A stretch of DNA of 5,593 nucleotides, taken from assembly GCA_018064575.1 (NCBI GenBank), contig JAGHUZ010000199.1, forward strand, positions 1 to 5,593. Reading direction: 5' to 3'. Under the pieces are notes generated by a model. That model worked only from the letters and a program-made list of their open reading frames with translations, had not been told where the DNA came from and made no database searches. Made by a program: the position numbers and the translations under genes. Shown here piece after piece: positions 1 to 5,593 of the stretch. Origin of the DNA: Candidatus Minthomonas equi. GTDB taxonomy: Bacteria; Bacteroidota; Bacteroidia; Bacteroidales; UBA932. Position 1 is the stretch's first letter. Each line of letters begins with the position of its first letter.

Positions 1-446
1 TCGTAATAGAGATGGGAAATCATACCATCATCGGATATCCCCTGAGGATAAAGTGATACGTGGCATTCCAGACAGGATTCGTTATAGACGATTTTCTGTG
101 CATATTCAAGTTCTTTCTTGATTTGCCAGTCAATGTCTTCCTTGTTTTTGGTTATGTAGGACCAGACATCCTTCATTCCGGTTTTGGCTTTGGCCACGAA
201 ATGGTCGATGGAGCCTTCAGGGGGGAGATGGCAGGCGGCACAGTCAGTTTTAACCCCTGTTTTCCCATTATAATGAACGGACATTTTCCAAGCATTGTCC
301 GTGTCTTCGTGGTAGTGGCAGGACATGCAGGATTCGTTTGTGGAACTCTTGTGATAAAATCTGTTGCCAGTAATGGCAAGGACGAAGCCAAGCAGTAGGC
401 CTACCAGCCCGATTACCCAAAATTTCTTGTTTTTTCCTTTACTCAT
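1..446 (-). CDS. NapC/NirT (NrfH-like) membrane-anchored multihaem cytochrome c, partial at 3' end
   Basis: This reading frame is open from an ATG at 446 to the window edge and gives 148 residues with no stop, so the C-terminus is missing. After a short Lys-rich cytoplasmic start (residues 2-8), residues 9-26 form one hydrophobic helix that would anchor the protein with its haems in the periplasm. Three CxxCH haem c motifs are visible: CMSCH at 40-44, CAACH at 69-73 and CLECH at 125-129. The layout of one N-terminal anchor followed by spaced CxxCH motifs fits the NapC/NirT/NrfH family, which passes electrons from menaquinol to periplasmic reductases. Members usually carry four or more haems, so at least one more motif is expected beyond the edge. 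The electron acceptor cannot be told, because the next gene is outside the window. The leader is A/T-rich with no Shine-Dalgarno sequence. It lies 149 nt after the NagB/PIG-L gene and probably belongs to another transcription unit. Confidence 0.87.
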   Translation of the reverse strand, partial: MSKGKNKKFWVIGLVGLLLGFVLAITGNRFYHKSSTNESCMSCHYHEDTDNAWKMSVHYNGKTGVKTDCAACHLPPEGSIDHFVAKAKTGMKDVWSYITKNKEDIDWQIKKELEYAQKIVYNESCLECHVSLYPQGISDDGMISHLYY

Positions 447-530
447 TTTACTTAAAACTTCATCTCGCGAAATTAAAGAAATTTTTGGGGAAAAACCTTA
501 ATTTTGTTTTAAATTATTCATTTATTTTTT

Positions 531-593
531 CAAGTTTCGGATGTAACCTTGCCGGCCGGGTTCTTTCGCTCCCTGAATTATTTGCGAAACTTG
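531..593. repeat. 9-bp perfect inverted repeat with 45-nt spacer in the intergenic region
   Basis: CAAGTTTCG at 531-539 is exactly complementary to CGAAACTTG at 585-593, with one further T-A pair outside (530/594). The 45-nt spacer contains the 8-bp palindrome CCGGCCGG at 552-559. The repeat lies just after the stop codon of the NagB/PIG-L gene and about 85-150 nt before the cytochrome start. It could be a 3'-end hairpin of the upstream transcript or a pair of regulator half-sites for the cytochrome gene. It is not a standard intrinsic terminator: on the minus strand the right arm is followed by A residues rather than a U tract, and the loop is long. The rest of the 447-595 spacer is AT-rich and shows no gene. 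Confidence 0.5.
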
Positions 594-595
594 AG

Positions 596-2527
596 TTACC
601 TTTTCTTCATTTTGACGAAGAGTTCCATTGCGCGGTATTTGGCAAGTCCAAGACTGTCGAGCGCTTTGGCCGTATTCTGGGTACGTTCTTCCGCCCTTTG
701 CCAGAATTCCCGTTTATCAGCCCCGGGGAAAGGCATTATGTCTTTCTGTGAGAGGTGCTTGTAGATGGCGTGACGCTTCTTTATCATCTCCTCCGGGCTC
801 AGAGGTACTGCCATATCTTCCTCGGCGAAACTCCACTCTTTCCACGCACCACGGTAAAGCCATATTTCACACTTTCTCGCCCACTCTTCCTTTTCCCAAA
901 GCCGTTCCATACTTTCCAAAACGATATTGGTGCATTTCCTGTGGGTGCCGTGGGGGTCATAGAAATCACCTGCGGCATATATCTGGTCGGGTTTGATTTC
1001 CTGCAGCAAATCCATTACGATTTTATAATCCGCATCGGTGATTTTACCCTTCTTGATACCTCCGGTTTCGTAGAAAGGAAGATTGAGAAAATGGGCATTG
1101 GTGCGGTCGTTCAGGCCGAGTTCCCGAACGGCGGCACGGGCTTCTGCGCGACGGATACTTCCCTTTATGTCGAGAAGTGCTCTCGGTTCGGGTTCATTTC
1201 TTTTCTTTGAATCAATGATGGCCTTAACCTCTTCGTATCTGTTACCGAAACCAAGTTCACGGGATGTATCTATGTTTTGGAGGACAACGTCATCGTGAAC
1301 CGCTACGTTACCTGATGTCTCGTACGCGACGTGGACATCGTGGCCATTGTCTATCAGACGTCTGAAAGTTCCACCCATAGAGATTACGTCATCATCGGGG
1401 TGAGGTGAGAAAATAACAACCTTCTTCGGGAAGGGGGTGGCGGGAACGGGCCTGTATGTATCATCGGCATTGGGCTTTCCTCCCGGCCATCCTGAAATGG
1501 TATGCTGGATGTCATTGAAAACGTCAATATTGATTCTGCTATATTCCTTTCCCGTATAATCCAGAAGACCGCCGAGAGAGTTTTCAAGATAATCCTCCAA
1601 ACTGAGTTCGAGAATGGGTTTGCCCACTATTTCGGAAAGCCAGGTGACGGCTTTCCTGATATATTTGGTCGTCCACTCACAGTCACCTACAAGCCAGGGC
1701 GTTTTTTCTATGGTGAGTTCTCCGGCGGCATCTTTGTCCACCACCATTTCCACGTCCGTGTGATTCTGGAAATAAGAAGCGGGGATGGAAGTGTCAGGTG
1801 TTTCTTCCACGATTTTCCTGACTACCTCCGCTTTTTCTTCACCCCAGGCCATGAGCAGGAGCTTCTTCGAACGCATAAGAGTGCCTATTCCCATAGTGAT
1901 GGCCATCTTCGGAATGTCGTTGGGGTCTGTGAAGCGGCTGCTCTGGAAAATCAGATTATTATGAGTCAAACGTACCAGACGGGTTTTGGTCTTGGTGTGA
2001 GTGCCGGCATCATTGAACCCTACCTGCCCCTGAGGCCCTATACCGAGAACTGTCAAATCTATTTCATCCGCCTGACTGTCATACTGGTCACAGTACGAGG
2101 AAACTTTATCCAATTTCTGATGTCCGTCGATGATATGAACATTTTCGGGCAGAATGTCCACCTTCTTGATGAAATCTTCATATATTCTGTAGTTCCTGCA
2201 TCTGGAATCGTTTTTTTCCAAAGGGAAAAATTCATCGATGCTGAATACCTTTACGTTTTTGAAGCTGACTGCTCCAGATTCGAATCTTCGAACCAGTTCG
2301 TGATATAATGGAAGCGGGGTATTACCTGTGGAAAGCCCCAATCCGAAAAGCTTCCGGGACGCGGTATGGGCGTTGATGGCTTCTATGATTACGTCAGCTG
2401 CATAGATGGAACCTGCTCTTTCGTCATCAAAAACTTTGGTGTTTATTTTTTCACACCTGTGAAGGACGTCTTCAGGCATATCATTTCTGAGGAGTCCTCC
2501 TGTCCGTTCAAAATAAAAGTGATTCAT
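596..2527 (-). CDS. NagB-like (glucosamine-6-phosphate deaminase family) and PIG-L/LmbE deacetylase fusion protein
   Basis: This 643-residue cytosolic protein has no signal peptide. Residues 1 to about 280 are a NagB/RpiA-type sugar-phosphate isomerase domain: a phosphate-binding STGNTP loop at 66-71, SIDEF with Asp98 (E. coli NagB Asp72), Arg198 (Arg172) and Lys232 (Lys208). The usual catalytic segment reads GIGPQGQVGFND at 162-173, so residues matching Asp141, His143 and Glu148 are Gln166, Gln168 and Asp173. After a linker with GWPGGKPNADD (346-356), residues 368 to about 600 form a PIG-L/LmbE domain with HPDDD at 376-380 (expected metal ligands His376 and Asp379, catalytic Asp378) and DPHGTH at 524-529 (His529 as third ligand). 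From family knowledge, this long architecture is typical of Bacteroidetes, against about 266 residues for E. coli NagB. The likely role is cytosolic amino-sugar metabolism, with the C-terminal domain removing an N-acyl group. The deaminase activity is doubtful. The start at 2527 follows an A-rich leader, 36 nt after the nitroreductase gene. Confidence 0.92.
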   Translation of the reverse strand: MNHFYFERTGGLLRNDMPEDVLHRCEKINTKVFDDERAGSIYAADVIIEAINAHTASRKLFGLGLSTGNTPLPLYHELVRRFESGAVSFKNVKVFSIDEFFPLEKNDSRCRNYRIYEDFIKKVDILPENVHIIDGHQKLDKVSSYCDQYDSQADEIDLTVLGIGPQGQVGFNDAGTHTKTKTRLVRLTHNNLIFQSSRFTDPNDIPKMAITMGIGTLMRSKKLLLMAWGEEKAEVVRKIVEETPDTSIPASYFQNHTDVEMVVDKDAAGELTIEKTPWLVGDCEWTTKYIRKAVTWLSEIVGKPILELSLEDYLENSLGGLLDYTGKEYSRINIDVFNDIQHTISGWPGGKPNADDTYRPVPATPFPKKVVIFSPHPDDDVISMGGTFRRLIDNGHDVHVAYETSGNVAVHDDVVLQNIDTSRELGFGNRYEEVKAIIDSKKRNEPEPRALLDIKGSIRRAEARAAVRELGLNDRTNAHFLNLPFYETGGIKKGKITDADYKIVMDLLQEIKPDQIYAAGDFYDPHGTHRKCTNIVLESMERLWEKEEWARKCEIWLYRGAWKEWSFAEEDMAVPLSPEEMIKKRHAIYKHLSQKDIMPFPGADKREFWQRAEERTQNTAKALDSLGLAKYRAMELFVKMKKR

Positions 2528-2563
2528 TTTTATATCGATTAGAACTATATTGAATTGAACAAT

Positions 2564-3130
2564 TTATTTGTGGTATCCTACACTCTGCACCATCGTAATC
2601 ATCTGGTCGGGTCTCAGATTCAGGGCGGCGGAAAGTGCCGGCCGGTCCACCATAGCCCTGACGACAGTGATAAGTCCTGCCTGTGTGCAGAACAGGTATA
2701 AGTTTTCGGAGATGAATCCGGTATCTATGAAAACGGTTTCCACTATGCCGCGTTCGTCCTTTCCTGTTATTCTGGAAGATTCCGCGACATAAATGACTTC
2801 TATCGGAGCGGTTCCGACGAATTCCTGCATACCTGTGCTTTTTCTCAAATCCCGGGTATCGACTTGAATCAGGACATTCTGCACAGCATTCCACAGATAT
2901 ACTCCATCCGACATCGCCAGATAGAGCTCGATTTCCTGACGGTTATGGGAAGAGGGTGCAGTACGCTTCATTTCGCGGTTATATCCCCAGGAGGCCCATA
3001 GCATATCGGACAATGTCTGCATATCGACAGGCTTGTCGCTGAATCCCCTGGAAGAATGCCTTTCGCGCAGCAAATCCAGAAATGGATGTCCGCCGGTCCG
3101 GGCGGGTGCGGGGAGATGAATAGTTTTCAT
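2564..3130 (-). CDS. Nitroreductase-family FMN-dependent oxidoreductase
   Basis: This 188-residue protein belongs to the nitroreductase-like flavoprotein fold, whose members use FMN and NAD(P)H to reduce varied substrates, usually as dimers. The N-terminal signature RERHSSRGF at 22-30 supplies the basic and Ser residues expected to hold the FMN phosphate. It is followed by a Leu-rich helix ending in LWASWGYNR (44-52) and by APSSHNRQEIELY (58-70), the usual cofactor-loop region. The later helix FISENLYLFCTQAGL (139-153) matches the conserved dimer/FMN helix. The protein starts at LPAPARTGG with no signal peptide. An in-frame TAA about 35 nt upstream, with no ATG between, rules out an N-terminal extension, so it should be cytosolic. 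It sits between the hexosaminidase and NagB/PIG-L genes with gaps of 41 and 36 nt, which suggests co-transcription. The substrate is unknown and no link to amino-sugar breakdown is visible in the protein itself. Confidence 0.88.
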   Translation of the reverse strand: MKTIHLPAPARTGGHPFLDLLRERHSSRGFSDKPVDMQTLSDMLWASWGYNREMKRTAPSSHNRQEIELYLAMSDGVYLWNAVQNVLIQVDTRDLRKSTGMQEFVGTAPIEVIYVAESSRITGKDERGIVETVFIDTGFISENLYLFCTQAGLITVVRAMVDRPALSAALNLRPDQMITMVQSVGYHK

Positions 3131-3171
3131 ACGTTTAATGACTTGCCAGCTTATTTTTTAATCATTCCCAA

Positions 3172-5550
3172 TTATTTCGAATACCAAAGATTTTCTTCCG
3201 GTACATCCATAAAGTCTTCGGCGCCGTCAGGACGGACACGGAGCAAATCAGAGGACCAACTGGCAGGTACACCTGCAGTTATGCCGCCGATATATGTCAG
3301 TTCGATTTCGTGGAAACCTTTTTCAAGAGCCACCGTATTGTCGTGACGGCTATGCCTTTTCGCTTCTCCTTTATTCGAGATTACTACTGCACCGTCCACC
3401 TTCAGTTCCTCAAGGTCGGAATGTACGTAATATATACCCGATGCGGGTACTTCCACGTATCCACGGGCTACGGCACCATATTGCGGAGTGTCGAAATTCA
3501 GCATATTGGGAGTCTCGGACCACAACAGACGGCTGATGGAATCGGCATTGGTGATAAGCCTCCTGCGCGGTATCACTCCGGAGGCTTCCATCCGGGCACG
3601 GTCAGGAAAATTTCCCGGATACATCATAACGGACAGTCCGTTTTTCAGATTCGCCTTCTCTATGTCAATAGCGGGGGAAAGTGTAACTTTTTCAATATTT
3701 ATGGTGCGGACTGGGCTCATAAAACCTGAGGGAAGGGCAGAGCGTATTTTCAGAACCGAACTTTCGGTAAAGATGAAGGGCTCTGTATATTCCGGAGAAG
3801 AAGCCGCAGGCTCGGTACCGTCAAGCGTATAGACCATCCTGACGGGACGCGTAGTCTTGAAAATCATTTTTACCGCATCCGTGAATACGACGTGGTCGCA
3901 CGAACTTCCGCGCTGGGAATCAGGTGAAACGACCTGTTCAGGCTGAGGAATATGAAACTTGATATCGTGGGCTGACAGTCGGAGACAGGCATCACGGTCC
4001 AGCCTTCTGCAGAAATCTTCGAAATTCTTTCTGCCGGCGGGAGACCAGGCGGTCTCGGCTATGGCGAGAATTCTGGGATAAGTCATATATTCGGCGATTT
4101 CATCCGTGGAGAAATATTCGGACCAGCAATTGCCCTGAACGCCCTTGATGAACTTGTCGCAGCCCATTTTGACCAATGTATCGGCGACGGGTTCGAGTTC
4201 ATAGACCTTTTCAATGGGCGCATATCCTCCTATCCCGAGAGGTTCCACTATAGGGTCTCCCTGATAATAGTCAAGGTAATAGCCCTGACGGGAAGGTGTC
4301 ATCACCACATCGTGTCCCTTGAGGGCTGCATAAATGCCTCCCTCCGTACCTCTCCAGGACATCACCATCGCTCCTTGTGTAAGGTCGCCTTCGAGAATCT
4401 CGTCCCAGCCGATAATCCTCTTGCCGTATTTGGCCAGATACTTCTCGAAATATTCCACTATCCAGGTCTGCAGATGCTGTTCCGGGGTGTATCCGTCATC
4501 TATTTCGTTCAGCCCCAGCTCCTTTATCAGCCGCTGGCAATGGGGGCAATTCTTCCATTCCTCTTTTGGACATTCATCGCCGCCGATATGGAATATCTCA
4601 CTCGGGAAAATGCTTACCATCTCATCGATTACGTCTTTCAGAAAATCGAACATCAGACCCTTGCCGGGACACATTACGATATCTTCGACGCCCCATATCT
4701 GGCGTACCGGCATCTCCGCTCCGCGGCAGGAAAGTTCGGGATATGCGTGGATGGCACCCAGCGCGTGGCCGGGGATTTCGAGTTCGGGAATAATATCGAT
4801 ATGTCTATCGGCTGCATAGGCCACAATGTCTTTCAACTCCTCCTGAGTGTAGAATCCTCCGTGAACCTTTCCGTCTTCGCAGATGCGTTTCGAACCGAGT
4901 TCGGTCAGTTTCGGGTATTTTTTGATTTCGATTCTCCAGCCCTGGTCTTCAGTCAGGTGGAGATGCATCGTGTTTATCTTATAGAGAGCCAGAACGTCTA
5001 TCTGCTTTTTAATCCACTCCGCGGGTCTGAAATATCGGCAGGGGTCGATGTGGCATCCCCTGTAACTGAATCTCGGGTAGTCATTCACTTCGACGGACGG
5101 AGCTTTCCATACGATGCCATCTACTGGTGAAGGACTCTCTATCTGTGCCGGAAGAAGCTGCATAAAAGATTCCATCCCATAAAAAAGACCGGCGTTGTCC
5201 GAAGCCGTTATCTTTACTCCGGAGGATGAGACGGAAAGCCGATATCCTTCAGCCTTTATATTACTTTGCGGTTCAAGAATCAGTTCAATGCATTTTCCCG
5301 AAGAGAAAGTTTTCACCGGAAGTAGGAAGCCGGTGGATTTTCTCATTTTGGATGCGAAGAATTCGGCAGTCTGTCCGGCTTCTTCAGATGAAACGGAGAA
5401 GAAAACCTTTCCGTCAAGGGTGAAATGCCCGCGTCCCGGGGTAAGCTCGACAGGCTGCGGTATGATATTTATATTATTTTCGGATATCCGGGAACATCCT
5501 GATAAAACTATGACCGAAATGATTAAGGCCAATGCTGATGATTTATTCAT
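3172..5550 (-). CDS. GH20 beta-N-acetylhexosaminidase, lipoprotein
   Basis: This 792-residue exo-glycosidase should remove terminal beta-linked GlcNAc or GalNAc from glycans outside the cytoplasm. Residues 1-19 are a lipoprotein signal: Lys3, a hydrophobic core and the lipobox LSGC with Cys19 as acylation site. A GH20b-type N-terminal domain spans about 28-155. The GH20 barrel follows (about 160-510) with Arg164 (YRGCHIDP), HLTEDQGWR (198-206), EIPGH (258-262), the catalytic pair Asp325-Glu326 in HIGGDE, and Trp398, Trp476 and Trp502 as likely pocket residues. The Asp-Glu pair is the hallmark of substrate-assisted catalysis. Residues about 555-620 look like a chitobiase C-terminal/Fn3-associated domain (YTLDGTEP at 574-581). 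Residues about 690-770 look like a PA14-type beta-sandwich that may bind carbohydrate. I chose the ATG at 5550 over an in-frame TTG at 5574, because the TTG overlaps the promoter -7 element and would spoil the signal peptide. This is the first gene of the probable operon. Confidence 0.96.
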   Translation of the reverse strand: MNKSSALALIISVIVLSGCSRISENNINIIPQPVELTPGRGHFTLDGKVFFSVSSEEAGQTAEFFASKMRKSTGFLLPVKTFSSGKCIELILEPQSNIKAEGYRLSVSSSGVKITASDNAGLFYGMESFMQLLPAQIESPSPVDGIVWKAPSVEVNDYPRFSYRGCHIDPCRYFRPAEWIKKQIDVLALYKINTMHLHLTEDQGWRIEIKKYPKLTELGSKRICEDGKVHGGFYTQEELKDIVAYAADRHIDIIPELEIPGHALGAIHAYPELSCRGAEMPVRQIWGVEDIVMCPGKGLMFDFLKDVIDEMVSIFPSEIFHIGGDECPKEEWKNCPHCQRLIKELGLNEIDDGYTPEQHLQTWIVEYFEKYLAKYGKRIIGWDEILEGDLTQGAMVMSWRGTEGGIYAALKGHDVVMTPSRQGYYLDYYQGDPIVEPLGIGGYAPIEKVYELEPVADTLVKMGCDKFIKGVQGNCWSEYFSTDEIAEYMTYPRILAIAETAWSPAGRKNFEDFCRRLDRDACLRLSAHDIKFHIPQPEQVVSPDSQRGSSCDHVVFTDAVKMIFKTTRPVRMVYTLDGTEPAASSPEYTEPFIFTESSVLKIRSALPSGFMSPVRTINIEKVTLSPAIDIEKANLKNGLSVMMYPGNFPDRARMEASGVIPRRRLITNADSISRLLWSETPNMLNFDTPQYGAVARGYVEVPASGIYYVHSDLEELKVDGAVVISNKGEAKRHSRHDNTVALEKGFHEIELTYIGGITAGVPASWSSDLLRVRPDGAEDFMDVPEENLWYSK

Positions 5551-5571
5551 AATCGTATGTACATTTTCATA

Positions 5572-5579
5572 CAAAGGTA
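5572..5579 (-). promoter_or_regulatory. Bacteroidetes-type promoter -7 element for the hexosaminidase operon
   Basis: The minus strand reads TACCTTTG here, a full match to the Bacteroidetes housekeeping -7 consensus TAnnTTTG. It lies 21 nt before the ATG at 5550, which implies a short leader of about 15 nt. The partner -33 element (TTTG-like) would fall at about 5597-5602, just outside the window, so only half of the promoter can be checked. No Shine-Dalgarno sequence lies between this element and the start codon, which is usual in this phylum. Confidence 0.6.
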
Positions 5580-5593
5580 ACTATAATTAAGTC

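Larger units (their letters stand above)
596..5579 (-). other. Probable three-gene operon: GH20 lipoprotein, nitroreductase, NagB/PIG-L fusion
   Basis: Three genes run in the same direction with gaps of 41 and 36 nt. Neither gap shows a hairpin plus U tract or a TAnnTTTG promoter element. The only good promoter match lies before the first gene. The first and last products suit amino-sugar use: one releases N-acetylhexosamine outside the cytoplasm, the other has deacetylase and sugar-phosphate isomerase-type domains in the cytosol. No transporter, kinase or SusC/SusD pair is present in the window, so uptake and phosphorylation must be encoded elsewhere. Co-transcription is inferred from spacing only. 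Confidence 0.6.

Noticed and set aside
60..398. Plus-strand open frame of 112 codons at the left edge
   Set aside because: It is the antisense of the multihaem cytochrome, whose minus-strand frame shows three CxxCH motifs and a membrane anchor.
468..475. TAATTTCG on the minus strand as a possible -7 element for the cytochrome gene
   Set aside because: It has one mismatch to TAnnTTTG and a suitable distance to the ATG at 446, but I see no TTG-type -33 element at the right spacing in an AT-rich region where chance matches are likely.
482..495. TTTTTGGGGAAAAA as a small hairpin or terminator
   Set aside because: The stem is five A-T pairs only, too weak to act as a terminator, and such runs are common in this AT-rich spacer.
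531..593. The inverted repeat as an intrinsic terminator of the upstream operon
   Set aside because: The loop is 45 nt and the minus-strand transcript continues with A residues, not a U tract, after the second arm.
1502..2308. Plus-strand open frame of 268 codons opposite the NagB/PIG-L gene
   Set aside because: It lies fully antisense to a well-supported gene, has no recognisable motifs and no promoter or leader, and is best explained as a shadow of the coding strand's codon use.
2508..2894. Minus-strand open frame of 128 codons overlapping the nitroreductase and NagB/PIG-L start
   Set aside because: It is a shifted frame of the nitroreductase gene, rich in Arg, Cys and His with no fold signature. 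The nitroreductase frame is intact, so it is not evidence of a frameshift.
4312..5130. Plus-strand open frame of 272 codons opposite the GH20 gene
   Set aside because: It is antisense to the catalytic region of a clear GH20 protein and its translation resembles no family I know.

Overview
The window looks like a chromosomal segment of a Bacteroidota bacterium, probably of the order Bacteroidales. Three things suggest this: a near-perfect Bacteroidetes-type -7 element (TAnnTTTG) before the first gene, A-rich leaders without Shine-Dalgarno sequences, and protein families that resemble Bacteroidales versions (a large GH20 lipoprotein, a long NagB/PIG-L fusion, and a NapC/NirT-type multihaem cytochrome). 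I cannot name the genus. All four genes are on the minus strand, so the window reads biologically from right to left.

Positions 5580 down to 2525 hold a compact set of three genes. It begins at a promoter element at 5579-5572. The first gene (5550-3172) encodes a secreted GH20 beta-N-acetylhexosaminidase with a lipoprotein signal. After 41 nt comes a small cytosolic nitroreductase-family flavoprotein (3130-2564). After another 36 nt comes a 643-residue fusion (2527-596) of a glucosamine-6-phosphate deaminase-like domain and a PIG-L/LmbE-type deacetylase domain. The short gaps and shared strand suggest one transcript. GH20 would release terminal GlcNAc or GalNAc outside the cytoplasm, and the fusion protein would act on an amino sugar or its phosphate inside. 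The nitroreductase has no obvious role in that pathway.

The most notable feature is in the fusion protein. Its NagB-like domain keeps the residues aligned with the enolisation base and the substrate-binding Arg and Lys of E. coli NagB. All three residues aligned with the ring-opening group (Asp141, His143, Glu148) are substituted. The PIG-L domain keeps its metal-binding motifs.

Positions 595-447 are a 149-nt AT-rich spacer with a 9-bp inverted repeat and no convincing terminator. Beyond it (446 to the window edge) lies the 5' part of a gene for a membrane-anchored NapC/NirT/NrfH-like multihaem cytochrome c, with three haem motifs visible. It is probably a separate respiratory locus. I see no RNA genes, CRISPR arrays, insertion sequences or other mobile elements. 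No gene-free stretch exceeds 300 bases.
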